Below are positions 43,671 to 52,250 of a DNA stretch of 64,000 nt, one piece after another (position 1 is the first letter of the stretch; every line of letters starts with the position of its first letter). The notes beneath the pieces were generated by a model. That model did not search any database. It worked only from the letters and a program-made list of their open reading frames with translations, and was not told the origin of the DNA. The stretch comes from Candidatus Polarisedimenticolaceae bacterium. GTDB taxonomy: Bacteria > Pseudomonadota > Gammaproteobacteria > Chromatiales > Chromatiaceae. The stretch lies in NCBI GenBank assembly GCA_021648685.1, contig JAKISI010000002.1, forward strand, positions 42,442-106,441, given 5' to 3'. The translations under genes and the position numbers were made by a program.

Positions 43671-43965
43671 AGCAGTAAGGTCTTATGTTTAACATTGGTT
43701 TTAAGTATACTAACTTTGTTGCTTACCAGGGCATTCATTGTATGCAAATACATTAAGCGATATGGCAATAGCCCATCTTTATATGACTTGCATAATAAAT
43801 CTACTGAAGTTGGCATGCAAAAGCCACGCCATGAAAACCGGAACACCTAAACAGAAGCACCTTTATCAGTGCCGATCCTTTTATTAGGTTCTTTGGGGTA
43901 CCCAGTCAGCCTATGGCAGAGTAGTCTGTTTGCTCTGAGCATGGCACCCTGAAGTAGGTTTTTAA
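43671..43965. other. Gap upstream of maf
   Basis: Apart from the maf promoter at 43816 nothing was recognised here. Confidence 0.3.
43816..43831 (-). promoter_or_regulatory. Sigma-54-like promoter of maf
   Basis: On the minus strand TGGCGTGGCTTTTGCA gives GG-N10-GC and reads TGGCGT-N5-TTGCA, close to consensus. The predicted start near 43805 leaves about 135 bases before the maf ATG at 43670. Confidence 0.6.
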
Positions 43966-44088
43966 ATGTCTTGGCTGGCTGGGGTTGAGCTGTTTTTTTT
44001 AGCGTTGGTTTTGGTCTGCTCTGGATGGCCAGTTATCCGTTTATTGAATACACGCTGCCAGAGTTTATACTTTTGTGCGGAACCATAA
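43966..44088 (+). CDS. Possible 40-residue single-pass membrane peptide
   Basis: An ATG at 43966 preceded by GTAGG opens a 40-codon frame with one long hydrophobic helix (LAGVELFFLALVLVCSGWPV) and a polar end (RLLNTRCQSLYFCAEP). It contains a T8 run that codes for Leu-Phe-Phe-Leu. No family is recognised. It could be a genuine small membrane protein or the remnant of a longer gene; the gap has no other candidate. Confidence 0.3.
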   Translation: MSWLAGVELFFLALVLVCSGWPVIRLLNTRCQSLYFCAEP

Positions 44089-44143
44089 TGGCAGCAGGGC
44101 TTTAGTTGGGATTAGCTATTGCAACAAGAAATTGAATGTACAA

Positions 44144-44485
44144 TTAAGAACCAACTTTCTGATAGGCTTGAGTAGCTTGGCGCCCACGTTGGAAATCACC
44201 CAAGGCATTCCCAAGTGACTCGCGTACTTCGGCCCCCATTGTGATTACCTTTTTATTTAGCCCAATAATCTCCTGAACATAGTGTGCAGCGATCTGTGGA
44301 TCATCAAATTCAGCCTCTGAAGAGAAGCAGGTATTCATCAGGTTTTTACGCTCATGCTCTAGTGCGGCAACCTTCTCCCACTCGCCATCTATTGCGAGGT
44401 CATGCATATGTTGTGTCTGAGCCAAAAGCTGCTCTAATCTACATTTATTCCCTGCAGATGAGCCAGATTTAGCAGTGTTTATCAT
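44144..44485 (-). CDS. fliT: Flagellar chaperone FliT
   Basis: A 113-residue helical cytoplasmic protein encoded one base after fliS, in the fliD-fliS-fliT order. In enterics FliT is the export chaperone of the cap protein FliD and also restrains FlhDC; only the chaperone part is expected here. The sequence (WEKVAALEHERKNLM) carries the FliT pattern. The identification rests largely on position, size and helical character, because this family diverges quickly. Confidence 0.8.
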   Translation of the reverse strand: MINTAKSGSSAGNKCRLEQLLAQTQHMHDLAIDGEWEKVAALEHERKNLMNTCFSSEAEFDDPQIAAHYVQEIIGLNKKVITMGAEVRESLGNALGDFQRGRQATQAYQKVGS

Positions 44486-44486
44486 C

Positions 44487-44927
44487 TTATAGCTCTACGG
44501 CTATGGCTGTTTCTTTGGTTTGAGAGGGGGCTTTTTTAATGCTCTCTGGCATAACATCCCAGGCACCCTTGATCTCCAGCAGCAGCCCCATCACCTCGTC
44601 CAATGCGGCAATATCATTACTCATGTTGGCCTCTGCCAGGCGCTTGGCAATATAGGAGTAGAGGTCATCCAGGTTTTGTGCGATCTCCCCGCCCTCGTCC
44701 AGATCCAGCGAACTCTGTAGTCCACCAATAATGGATATGGCCCAGGAGATATGCTCTCCCTTTTTTGCAGTCTCTCCCCGATCCATGAAACCTTTGGCGG
44801 TTGCGACTTTCTCCAGTGCCCCCTCCATCAGCATCTGGATCAATCGGTGGGGGGAGGCATATTCAACCTCTGACCCAATTGAGATCTTTCCATATTGGTG
44901 CAAGCCACGTTTTTTCAGTGCGTTCAT
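44487..44927 (-). CDS. fliS: Flagellin export chaperone FliS
   Basis: A 146-residue four-helix protein that binds the C-terminus of flagellin in the cytoplasm and keeps it unfolded until export. The family segment ASPHRLIQMLMEGALEKVATA (about 25-45) and later DLYSYIAKRLAEAN are present. It lies between fliD and fliT, 11 bases from fliD. Confidence 0.95.
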   Translation of the reverse strand: MNALKKRGLHQYGKISIGSEVEYASPHRLIQMLMEGALEKVATAKGFMDRGETAKKGEHISWAISIIGGLQSSLDLDEGGEIAQNLDDLYSYIAKRLAEANMSNDIAALDEVMGLLLEIKGAWDVMPESIKKAPSQTKETAIAVEL

Positions 44928-44938
44928 GATGTTCTCTA

Positions 44939-46291
44939 TTAATTGCGATTATTCGGAAGCATGTTGCTCAGTATATCAAGCTGCTGCGTAAGAAAGTCAC
45001 CCGTAGTTTGCATATTGGCTACCAGCAAGTCCAGTGCGGAAAACTGGGAGCGCAGGCGGGCTTCTACAATTTCGAGCCGGGTTCCCATGCGTTCAATTCC
45101 ATCCTGGGCAGTGCTGATGCTGCTGTTGATGCCATCCTCTCTGGCGCTGATCAGTCCGTCACTATCCAGTATGTCATCCAGCAAGGCATCCAGCCGAAAG
45201 GCATAGCCCTGGTCATCATTGGCAAAGAGGTCTGCGACAGCATTTCGATCGTCTTTGATTGTGCTGCTCAGAGCGGTGCTATCGAGTTTGAGAGAACCAT
45301 CCTTTTGAAATGCCACACCAATTTCAGAGAGGTTGGAGTAAGCGCCACTCAGGCCAGTCGGTGGGGTGTTTAGAATGGAGCGTATACGGCTTTGCAGCAT
45401 GCGTAATGTTGAGTCCCCTGAAAGCTCGCCGTTGCTGAGTCCGGCCAGCGAACTCTGCAGGGTGTTATAGGCGTTTACGAAACCATTTACCGCAGAGGTG
45501 ATGTCTCCGGTATCCTGCACAACATCGAGCTGTACGGCAGAGGTGCTCACCTCAAGCAGATTAAGGGTGACACCCTGGATGGCGTCTGTAACTGTATTGC
45601 TGCTGCGGGTGATGGTATAGGTGCCATCGACGACAAAGGAGGCATCATCAGCCGCCTGTATCTGTGTCATGCTCAATGGGTCGGCAATGGGTAGCGCAGC
45701 AGCATCCTCAAATGCCAGGGTCATGACATTGGCGGTACCTGTTTTATCACTTGAGAGGACAAGGCGAAAGTTGTTGGCATCTTCTTGTAATACACTTGCT
45801 GTAACCCCAGTGTTATCACTGGCATCATTAATCGCTGTCGCAATATCAGCCAGTGTTTTGTCACCGATCTCTACAGAGAATGAGTCGGTGCCGATAGTGA
45901 GTGCCATCTTGTCGCCCACATTGCCTATCTTGGTGGTGTCTGAGTCTGCAAAGGCGCTGGAACCCTGCTTTTGTGCCACAGCAAGATTTGTTACCTGAAT
46001 GTCATAGGTGCCTTTTGCTGCGGTACTGTCAGCGGTGGCGGTAAATTTTGCCGTATCGGCAGATGTTGCCGTGTAGGTTTCCAGAGCGGAGGAGGATGTA
46101 AGAGCGCCAATAGCAGACTGGTAGGAGGAGACCGCGCTACGCAGCTGCCCCAGTGAGCTGAGTTGGGCGTGAAACCCCGCTTCCTTCTGTTGTAATGCCA
46201 CCAATGGGCGCTGTTCCAGCGCCATCAATTGACTGACGATTGTTTTGACATCCAGCCCGGAGCCGATGCCAGCTGCGCTTATGCTAGCCAT
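44939..46291 (-). CDS. fliD: Flagellar hook-associated protein 2 (filament cap) FliD
   Basis: Forms the pentameric cap that folds flagellin subunits at the filament tip. The 450 residues start with the FliD_N signature (GIGSGLDVKTIVSQLMALEQ) and end in the FliD_C coiled-coil (ERMGTRLEIVEARLRSQFSALD). A flagellin_IN-type motif lies mid-protein. A sigma-54-like promoter at 46416 would drive fliD-fliS-fliT. Confidence 0.96.
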   Translation of the reverse strand: MASISAAGIGSGLDVKTIVSQLMALEQRPLVALQQKEAGFHAQLSSLGQLRSAVSSYQSAIGALTSSSALETYTATSADTAKFTATADSTAAKGTYDIQVTNLAVAQKQGSSAFADSDTTKIGNVGDKMALTIGTDSFSVEIGDKTLADIATAINDASDNTGVTASVLQEDANNFRLVLSSDKTGTANVMTLAFEDAAALPIADPLSMTQIQAADDASFVVDGTYTITRSSNTVTDAIQGVTLNLLEVSTSAVQLDVVQDTGDITSAVNGFVNAYNTLQSSLAGLSNGELSGDSTLRMLQSRIRSILNTPPTGLSGAYSNLSEIGVAFQKDGSLKLDSTALSSTIKDDRNAVADLFANDDQGYAFRLDALLDDILDSDGLISAREDGINSSISTAQDGIERMGTRLEIVEARLRSQFSALDLLVANMQTTGDFLTQQLDILSNMLPNNRN

Positions 46292-46415
46292 ATCTCACTT
46301 CTCTTTGTCAACCCGCCGACTTATGAAATAAATAATAGTGGCGGTACATTGATAACCCAGGCTGCCTGTTGGATAGGGAGGTATCCGGTTCGGCGAAACC
46401 CTGCTCAAATCATCA

Positions 46416-46431
46416 AGCAATTCTTAGGCCA
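46416..46431 (-). promoter_or_regulatory. Sigma-54-like promoter of fliDST
   Basis: On the minus strand TGGCCTAAGAATTGCT gives GG-N10-GC with TGGC and TTGCT elements. The start would be near 46405, 114 bases before fliD. RpoN/FleQ control of fliD is known in Pseudomonas. Confidence 0.65.
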
Positions 46432-46443
46432 TTTCAAAAGACG

Positions 46444-46860
46444 CTAAGCCTGTACTCGCATAATAAACCCAAGTGCTTCATCTGTTTGACTATTTGAGTC
46501 TGCTCCAGCGTGCTGGCGTGACTCAACAAACTCTTTGATCTGCCGCGAAACAGCCAGTGCATCCTCTGAAGGCAGTTGCCGGATCACATCGCCTGTCTCA
46601 CGATCCACCACCTTGACTACAGAACGGCCGCTCTCTTCATCAATGCTGAATTCAATGCCACGCTGTATATTTTGCACTGATTCATTTAGGCTGCGTACAG
46701 CATTACTCATCTCTTCACGGCTGCTGCGTTCTGTTGACAGGTTCAGATTTATGCTGCTTTCAGTGCGTGTTACAGGAGCCGCACCTTCAGGCTTAGAGAG
46801 AGTGGAAGGGCGCAAGCTAGCTGATTCTGGATGAAATCCTGTTTTGTTTAGAATATCCAT
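46444..46860 (-). CDS. flaG: FlaG family flagellar protein
   Basis: The ATG at 46860 follows AGGGG at good spacing and gives 138 residues; a GTG lies six bases upstream. The C-terminal half has the FlaG signature IEFSIDEESGRSVVKVVDRETGDVIRQ, split by the usual Pro-Ser-Glu (LPSED). FlaG affects filament length in polar flagella; the mechanism is unclear. It lies between flagellin and fliD, as in Pseudomonas and Vibrio, and is probably read from the flagellin promoter. Confidence 0.92.
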   Translation of the reverse strand: MDILNKTGFHPESASLRPSTLSKPEGAAPVTRTESSINLNLSTERSSREEMSNAVRSLNESVQNIQRGIEFSIDEESGRSVVKVVDRETGDVIRQLPSEDALAVSRQIKEFVESRQHAGADSNSQTDEALGFIMRVQA

Positions 46861-46935
46861 AATCACCCCTTAATCTTTTATCCCTCTGGATAGCCGACCC
46901 GGGGGGTAACCCCGAGCCGACGATCCCTTAGTGGG

Positions 46936-48450
46936 TTACTGCAGTAGCGACAAGACGTTCTGTGGTGCGGCATTGGCCTGAGCCAACATGGAGACACCAG
47001 CCTGCTGCAGGATCTGAGCGCGCGTCATGGCAGCGGTTTCTGCTGCAAAGTCTGCGTCCAGAACCCGTGAACGGGCTGCGGATACATTCTCAGTAATACT
47101 GCTCAGGTTGGACATGGTGGACTCAAGGCGGTTCTGGATAGCACCCAGATTGGCGCGTTCACCATCTACCCGAGCCAGTGCGGCATCAATGATATCCAGC
47201 GCGGCACTGGCTCCATCAGCGGTAGAGATATCAAGGGAGGAGACACCAGCGCCAACGGTTACGGTGGCAGCCGTGTTGCCAGCAGTCAGACCAGCATTGG
47301 CTTCAGCGGAACCACCAATTGTTATTCCGGCTGAATTGGTGCTGGAGAGATCAACGGTTGAGCGGGTGGTGTCGGCAGACGCCCCAGCAGTAGAAACACT
47401 ACCGTAACCAAGGCCTGTTACTCCTGCTCCAGAACCCGCATTACCCGTGGCTTCAATGGTGATATTGCGGCCATCATCTGCAGTCAGTGCCACAGCACCC
47501 GTAGAGGAGTTAAAAGTAGCCGTAACGCCGGTTTGATCAGAAATTGCATTAATGGCTGCTGCCACATCGCTTCCACGATCAGCCGCACTCGCCCCGCCTG
47601 CTATAGCGCCAATATCCACGCCATTGATCGTTATATCACCCGCAGCGATGGCTGTGGAAGCGGCTGTAACGGCGTTGCCGGCAAGTGTTGTGGCATTTAC
47701 AGTGGCGGTTACATTGGTGTCTGAGCTTACGGCATTAATGGCATTGGCTACCGCAATACCCGATGCTGCCCCATCTACTGAGGTTGCGGTTGCTACAGCT
47801 AAGGTGCCATCTAAAGAGACCCCATCATTTGCCGCAGCATTGACATTGTACCCATTGATGGTCAATGCGCCATCAACCAGTGCGGTAGCCTGTACCTCAG
47901 TTCCGGTGACGCTTGCACTATAGCCTGAAGCAGATCCCACACCCAGGGCTGATGTCTGCATATTGGCCACAGAAAAAGCGATGGTTTCACCTGACTGTGC
48001 GCCAACCTGTAGCGTCTGATTGGTAAATGAACCATCCAGCACGTTTACGCCGTTGAAGGTGGTGGTGGTAGCGGCACGCTGAACCTCGGCCACCAGCTGG
48101 GTGACTTCGTTGTTCAGTGCGGCGCGGTCACTGGCGGAGTTACTGCTGTTGGCTGATTGTACGGCAAGCTCGCGCATACGTTGCAGGTTGTTGGTGATCT
48201 CCTGCATGGCGCCTTCAGCGGTCTGCGACATGGAGATACCATCATTGGCGTTTCGGATAGCCTGGGTCAGGCCTCGAATCTGAGTGGTCATGCGGTTGGA
48301 GATTGCCAGGCCAGCCGCATCATCCTTTGCGCTGTTGATGCGCAGACCTGATGAGAGACGTTCCATGGAAGTCGCCAGTGCGCTGCTGGATTTGCCCAGA
48401 TTGCGCTGCGCATTCATGGACATTACGTTGGAATTGATTACCATTGCCAT
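46936..48450 (-). CDS. fliC: Flagellin
   Basis: Filament subunit of 504 residues and the only flagellin gene in the window. The conserved D0/D1 ends are clear: N-terminal INSNVMSMNAQRNLGKS and C-terminal SRVLDADFAAETAAMTRAQI ending NVLSLLQ. The central part carries two flagellin_IN-type modules (with LTINGYNV near 190 and ITINGVDI near 270) and is rich in Ala, Thr and Ser, giving many acceptor sites for O-glycosylation by Maf. A strong AAGGAG sits 8 bases before the ATG, and a sigma-28-like promoter at 48564. Confidence 0.97.
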   Translation of the reverse strand: MAMVINSNVMSMNAQRNLGKSSSALATSMERLSSGLRINSAKDDAAGLAISNRMTTQIRGLTQAIRNANDGISMSQTAEGAMQEITNNLQRMRELAVQSANSSNSASDRAALNNEVTQLVAEVQRAATTTTFNGVNVLDGSFTNQTLQVGAQSGETIAFSVANMQTSALGVGSASGYSASVTGTEVQATALVDGALTINGYNVNAAANDGVSLDGTLAVATATSVDGAASGIAVANAINAVSSDTNVTATVNATTLAGNAVTAASTAIAAGDITINGVDIGAIAGGASAADRGSDVAAAINAISDQTGVTATFNSSTGAVALTADDGRNITIEATGNAGSGAGVTGLGYGSVSTAGASADTTRSTVDLSSTNSAGITIGGSAEANAGLTAGNTAATVTVGAGVSSLDISTADGASAALDIIDAALARVDGERANLGAIQNRLESTMSNLSSITENVSAARSRVLDADFAAETAAMTRAQILQQAGVSMLAQANAAPQNVLSLLQ

Positions 48451-48563
48451 CTTGATTTCTCCTTATTGCCCCTTGCTGCCGTATCTGTTTGGGCGCTGAG
48501 GGGCTAAGGTTGATATTTAGCGGATATACTCAAAATTATGTGTATTTACCGCCTCCACTTACT

Positions 48564-48590
48564 GTAGCGTCACTTGATTAGAAAACTTAA
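48564..48590 (-). promoter_or_regulatory. Sigma-28-like (FliA) promoter of flagellin
   Basis: On the minus strand TTAAGTTT-N11-GACGCTAC compares with the consensus TAAAGTTT-N11-GCCGATAA: seven of eight in the -35 and five of eight in the -10. The start would be near 48557, giving a leader of about 107 bases. Confidence 0.5.
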
Positions 48591-48682
48591 GGGAATGATT
48601 GGACTAAGTGGAGAGAGGGCAGGGGAGGGCTGATTATGCCAAAAAAGCGCTCTGCAGCGCTGTCGGGTCAAGATGAGTCAGT

Positions 48683-50149
48683 CTACCTTATGTAATTGAA
48701 CAGCGACAGATTCTGCATTTTTGCATAGGCCTGCTGTGCTGCCTGGAGAGAGAGCATCTGTTGGTTGAAGCGTCCTATCGCCTCCAGGTAATCCAGATCC
48801 TGTTCGGTTGAGAGGCGAGTCTCATAGGAGAGTTTCATCCCTGCATTGGCCTCACTCTGCTGATCCAGTGCATTCAATCGTGCGCCGATCTTTGTCTGCT
48901 GCGTGGTAACATGCCCTATTGCAGACTGTATATCATTGATATATCTATCAATTGGCTGGTCGTTGTTGAGCGCATCCCCCAGCTGATAGAGGGTCTCAAA
49001 AATGCTGCGTGTACCTGTGGTTGATGTAATCGCTGTTGTTAGCCCTGTCTCTGCCGTTGAGGTGGCGGCAATATCGACCCACCCCCGGGATGAGGTGAGC
49101 GTAACCGTATCTGAGGTTGGCATGGTTGCGGTTACATTGGTGACGCCAGCGACAGCATTGATGGCGTTGTATATTTGCAAGGCTCGCTCATCGGCATCGG
49201 CAGCAGCCGGTATTGCACCCAGGCTGACGCTGTTTACAGTCAGTTCGCCATCGGCAATGGCATCAAAACTGGTTGCTGCGCTACTGGTGACCGCAGCCTG
49301 GGGGGCGGCGGTTATGCTCGTAGTCAGCCCGGTGCCTGCAATCGAGTTAACTGTAATATCCCCAGCGGAGGAGGTGAGTGTTACGGTGCTTGAGGTTGCC
49401 AGTGTTGCTGTGACATTGGTATCACCTGAGATCAGATTGATTGCCTCTACAATCTGGGTGGCGCGTGCATCGGCGTCTGCTGCTATAGGCAGCGCGCCGA
49501 TGCTGAATCCATTGATTGAAATATCCCCCGAACCTGTCGCGGCAAGATTTGTGGCTGTGGTGCCCGTAACCGATGCGTGTGGCCCTGTCTTCACATCGAC
49601 AAACATGTCAAAACCATTGTCACCATCGGCGATCTTCTGGCCTGTTGATATCTGGAGGTTGCGCTGCCCCATATCGCCAGAGTAGGAGAAGGTTCCCGCT
49701 GAGGCCTGATTAAAGGGTTTGGTATTGGTCTGAAAACCGGAAAAAATATACTCGCCATCGGGGTCTTTGGTATTGGCCAGCCCCATCAGTGCTGTGAGTA
49801 GCTGGTTCACCTCTGCGCCAATAAACTGCTTGTCTGTCGAGGTAAGGACATCATTATTACCCTGAATGGCCAGTTCATTGGCGCGCTGAAGCAGGTCGAC
49901 CACGCTGCCCACAATGGTCTCTTCATGCTCCAGCCTCATTTCGGCCCGGTTGATGTTGTCCTGATATTGATCGATTGTATCAATTGCCTTGTTCAGCCCA
50001 AGGATTCTGGCGGCGCTGGCTGGATCATCCGATGCTGTGAGCATCTTTTTCCCGGAAGCAAGCTGGATATTTGTCCGGTTCAGCTGCGACTGCTGTTCCG
50101 TCATGGCGCTGACAGATCGTTGAAAAAAAAGGTTGTTTGAGATACGCAT
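48683..50149 (-). CDS. flgL: Hook-filament junction protein FlgL (enlarged)
   Basis: Second junction protein between hook and filament. The N-terminus (FQRSVSAMTEQQSQLNRTNIQLASGKKMLTASDDP region, split by family-typical positions) and C-terminus (LQAAQQAYAKMQNLSLFNYI) are those of FlgL. At 488 residues it is longer than most FlgL proteins. The extra length comes from two similar flagellin_IN-type modules, ISINGFSIGALPIAADADAR near 210 and LTVNSVSLGAIPAAADADER near 300. It ends the flgG-flgL operon, three bases after flgK. Confidence 0.94.
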   Translation of the reverse strand: MRISNNLFFQRSVSAMTEQQSQLNRTNIQLASGKKMLTASDDPASAARILGLNKAIDTIDQYQDNINRAEMRLEHEETIVGSVVDLLQRANELAIQGNNDVLTSTDKQFIGAEVNQLLTALMGLANTKDPDGEYIFSGFQTNTKPFNQASAGTFSYSGDMGQRNLQISTGQKIADGDNGFDMFVDVKTGPHASVTGTTATNLAATGSGDISINGFSIGALPIAADADARATQIVEAINLISGDTNVTATLATSSTVTLTSSAGDITVNSIAGTGLTTSITAAPQAAVTSSAATSFDAIADGELTVNSVSLGAIPAAADADERALQIYNAINAVAGVTNVTATMPTSDTVTLTSSRGWVDIAATSTAETGLTTAITSTTGTRSIFETLYQLGDALNNDQPIDRYINDIQSAIGHVTTQQTKIGARLNALDQQSEANAGMKLSYETRLSTEQDLDYLEAIGRFNQQMLSLQAAQQAYAKMQNLSLFNYIR

Positions 50150-50151
50150 GG

Positions 50152-52185
50152 CTACCTCCTGACTGCGGCAAGCAGGGTATCAAAAAGGGTGCCGGCTACA
50201 GAGACCACCTGGGCTGCCGCTTGATAGGCCTGTTGGTAACGAAGCAGGTCTGCCGCCTCTTCATCCAGGTTGACGCCTGAAACGGCATCCCTGGAGAGCA
50301 CGGCTTGATCCAGCAGCCCCTGATGGGACTGCATATTGATCTCTGCGCGTCGGCTATCGGTTCCAATGCTGCTTACCATCTGTGAGTAGCTCTCTTGCAG
50401 GCTCGCTGTGCCATTGATCATGCTTTGTGATTGCTGAATGCCTGCCAATGCCAGTGCGTTTCGGTTATCACCTACCGGGTTTGTATTATCGGTTATGACG
50501 AAGCTATCACCGGTTGCAGGGAGGCCAGAGATGCGAAAGCTCATGTCGCCCTTGGTGTCGGTAGTAAAGGTCAGTGTTTTGCCTGCGCTCTCAGTGGCTG
50601 GATTGTAGAGCAGGGTGGCCGGGAGTGCGCCTGCCACATCAAATCCAGGGATTCCGGCACCGCCTGCATTGGGGTTGAAGGTGAGTGTAATATCACCCCC
50701 TGAACCGGAAAGCGGCAGGTCTGCGGTGCTGCTCACGGTGGGTTGTGTGATGGCGGCTGTTCCAACATTGGTTGGCATGCCATTGCCATCAACGGCTTCA
50801 CTGGCACGCAATGGCCCTGCTGCGGCAATGGTGCTGGCATCGGTAATGGCCAGGCTCACCTCTGCGGCAGCGTCCCGTGTGGGCTGTATCTGAAATCGAT
50901 CCCCAGTTGCGGCTCCAGCCGTTATGCTGAGCGTGAAGCCATCGACTGTTACGGTTGCAGGTACACCCGGCACGGTTTCGAAGCCATCGGCCGCCAGTGT
51001 TGTGGCTGTGGTTACATCTATATTGAAGGCGGTGTTGTCGGATAGTCGGGTCAAGGTGTAATTGTCGCCACCATCGGTGCTTCGCAGCTCATAATCGCTG
51101 GCGGTAAGGTCTGAGTAGTTGCTTAATGGCTGGTTACTGAAAGCGGCTGTTACCACGCCGGTTCCGCTATTATTTGCATTGGCCAGTGCATCGGGTGTGG
51201 GTGTGGTAAAAAAGGCACCGCCCAGGCTGCCGGAGAGATCCGCCCCCAGCTGGTGCTGTGCATTGAATTGTTCAACCAGGCCAACCACAACCCGCCCCAG
51301 TTCATTCTGGGAGGAGTCCAGCACCTGATCCTGAAAATTGAGCATACCCCCCACCCGTCCGCCCGTTAGTTGGCGGGTGATGGTGACGGAGCTTGAATCG
51401 GTTATGAAGCTGATCTCTTTTCTGCTGGCATCGGTTGCGCTGTTGGTGACCGCCAGGGATCGTGCTTCATTATCAATGACCAGCGCCTGCCCCGTGCCAA
51501 TAAAGACATTTATAGCGCCATTGTTCTGTGCCACTGTGGTTACGTTGGTCAGCTCAGAGAGTTCTCTTAGTAGCTGGTCACGCTGATCCAGCAGGTCATT
51601 GGGTTGTACACCGTTGGCCATTCCCGTTGATGTCGTAATGGATTGGTTGATTTCGGCAATGGAGTTTGCAATGTTGTTGATATCATTAACGGTGACTGCC
51701 AAATCCTGATTCAGCTGGACTCTCGTATCACCAAGCTGATCATTGAGGTAGTTCATCCGATTAACCAGCGTACTGCTTTCCGCAAGTAAAAACTCACGCG
51801 ATATGCTGGAGGAGGGGTTGTCTGCAAGCTCTTGAACTGCATTAAAAAAATTCTGGATGGAGGGATCAAGGCTGAGGCTCTCGTCCGCCAGCAGGTTGTC
51901 CAGCTGGGAGGCGTAACGGTAGTAGGTTTCAAACTCTGCCTGGTTTGAGGTGCTGCTGCGAATCTGGGCATCTACAAATCGGTCATAGAGGCGTTCGACA
52001 CTCTCTGCCTGCACGCCATTGCCCACATAGCCATACCCTTTGTAGGATGCCGGATTGGCTGCCAGGTCAACACGCTGCCGGCTATATCCTTCTGTGTTTG
52101 CATTGGAGATATTATGCCCAATGGTGTCCAGCGCACTCTTGTACGAGATGACGCCTGATGCCCCTATGCCAAGAAGACCTGTCAC
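50152..52185 (-). CDS. flgK: Hook-filament junction protein FlgK
   Basis: First junction protein on the hook tip. The 677 residues have the rod/hook N-terminal motif (SALDTIGHNISNANTEGYSR, about 17-36) and the C-terminal LRYQQAYQAAAQVVSVAGTL. The variable middle is Ser/Thr-rich. Length is at the upper end of the family. It stands between flgJ and flgL. Confidence 0.95.
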   Translation of the reverse strand: MTGLLGIGASGVISYKSALDTIGHNISNANTEGYSRQRVDLAANPASYKGYGYVGNGVQAESVERLYDRFVDAQIRSSTSNQAEFETYYRYASQLDNLLADESLSLDPSIQNFFNAVQELADNPSSSISREFLLAESSTLVNRMNYLNDQLGDTRVQLNQDLAVTVNDINNIANSIAEINQSITTSTGMANGVQPNDLLDQRDQLLRELSELTNVTTVAQNNGAINVFIGTGQALVIDNEARSLAVTNSATDASRKEISFITDSSSVTITRQLTGGRVGGMLNFQDQVLDSSQNELGRVVVGLVEQFNAQHQLGADLSGSLGGAFFTTPTPDALANANNSGTGVVTAAFSNQPLSNYSDLTASDYELRSTDGGDNYTLTRLSDNTAFNIDVTTATTLAADGFETVPGVPATVTVDGFTLSITAGAATGDRFQIQPTRDAAAEVSLAITDASTIAAAGPLRASEAVDGNGMPTNVGTAAITQPTVSSTADLPLSGSGGDITLTFNPNAGGAGIPGFDVAGALPATLLYNPATESAGKTLTFTTDTKGDMSFRISGLPATGDSFVITDNTNPVGDNRNALALAGIQQSQSMINGTASLQESYSQMVSSIGTDSRRAEINMQSHQGLLDQAVLSRDAVSGVNLDEEAADLLRYQQAYQAAAQVVSVAGTLFDTLLAAVRR

Positions 52186-52250
52186 TGTGCTGTCCTGTCT
52201 CTACCCATTACGGTGATAATTGATGACATTATAAAACCCCTCCTCTACTT

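Noticed and set aside
46880..46938. GC-rich inverted repeat after flagellin as a terminator
   Set aside because: The stem is interrupted by several mismatches and no T run follows on the minus strand, so it was not called.
47100..48000. Repeated motifs in flagellin as a CRISPR-like array
   Set aside because: The repeats are imperfect, in frame and protein-coding; there are no constant repeats with unique spacers anywhere in the window.
47027..49685. Plus-strand frames rich in Ala, Val, Ser and Thr opposite flagellin and flgL
   Set aside because: They arise from the low-complexity codon pattern of the flagellin_IN regions and have no start signals.
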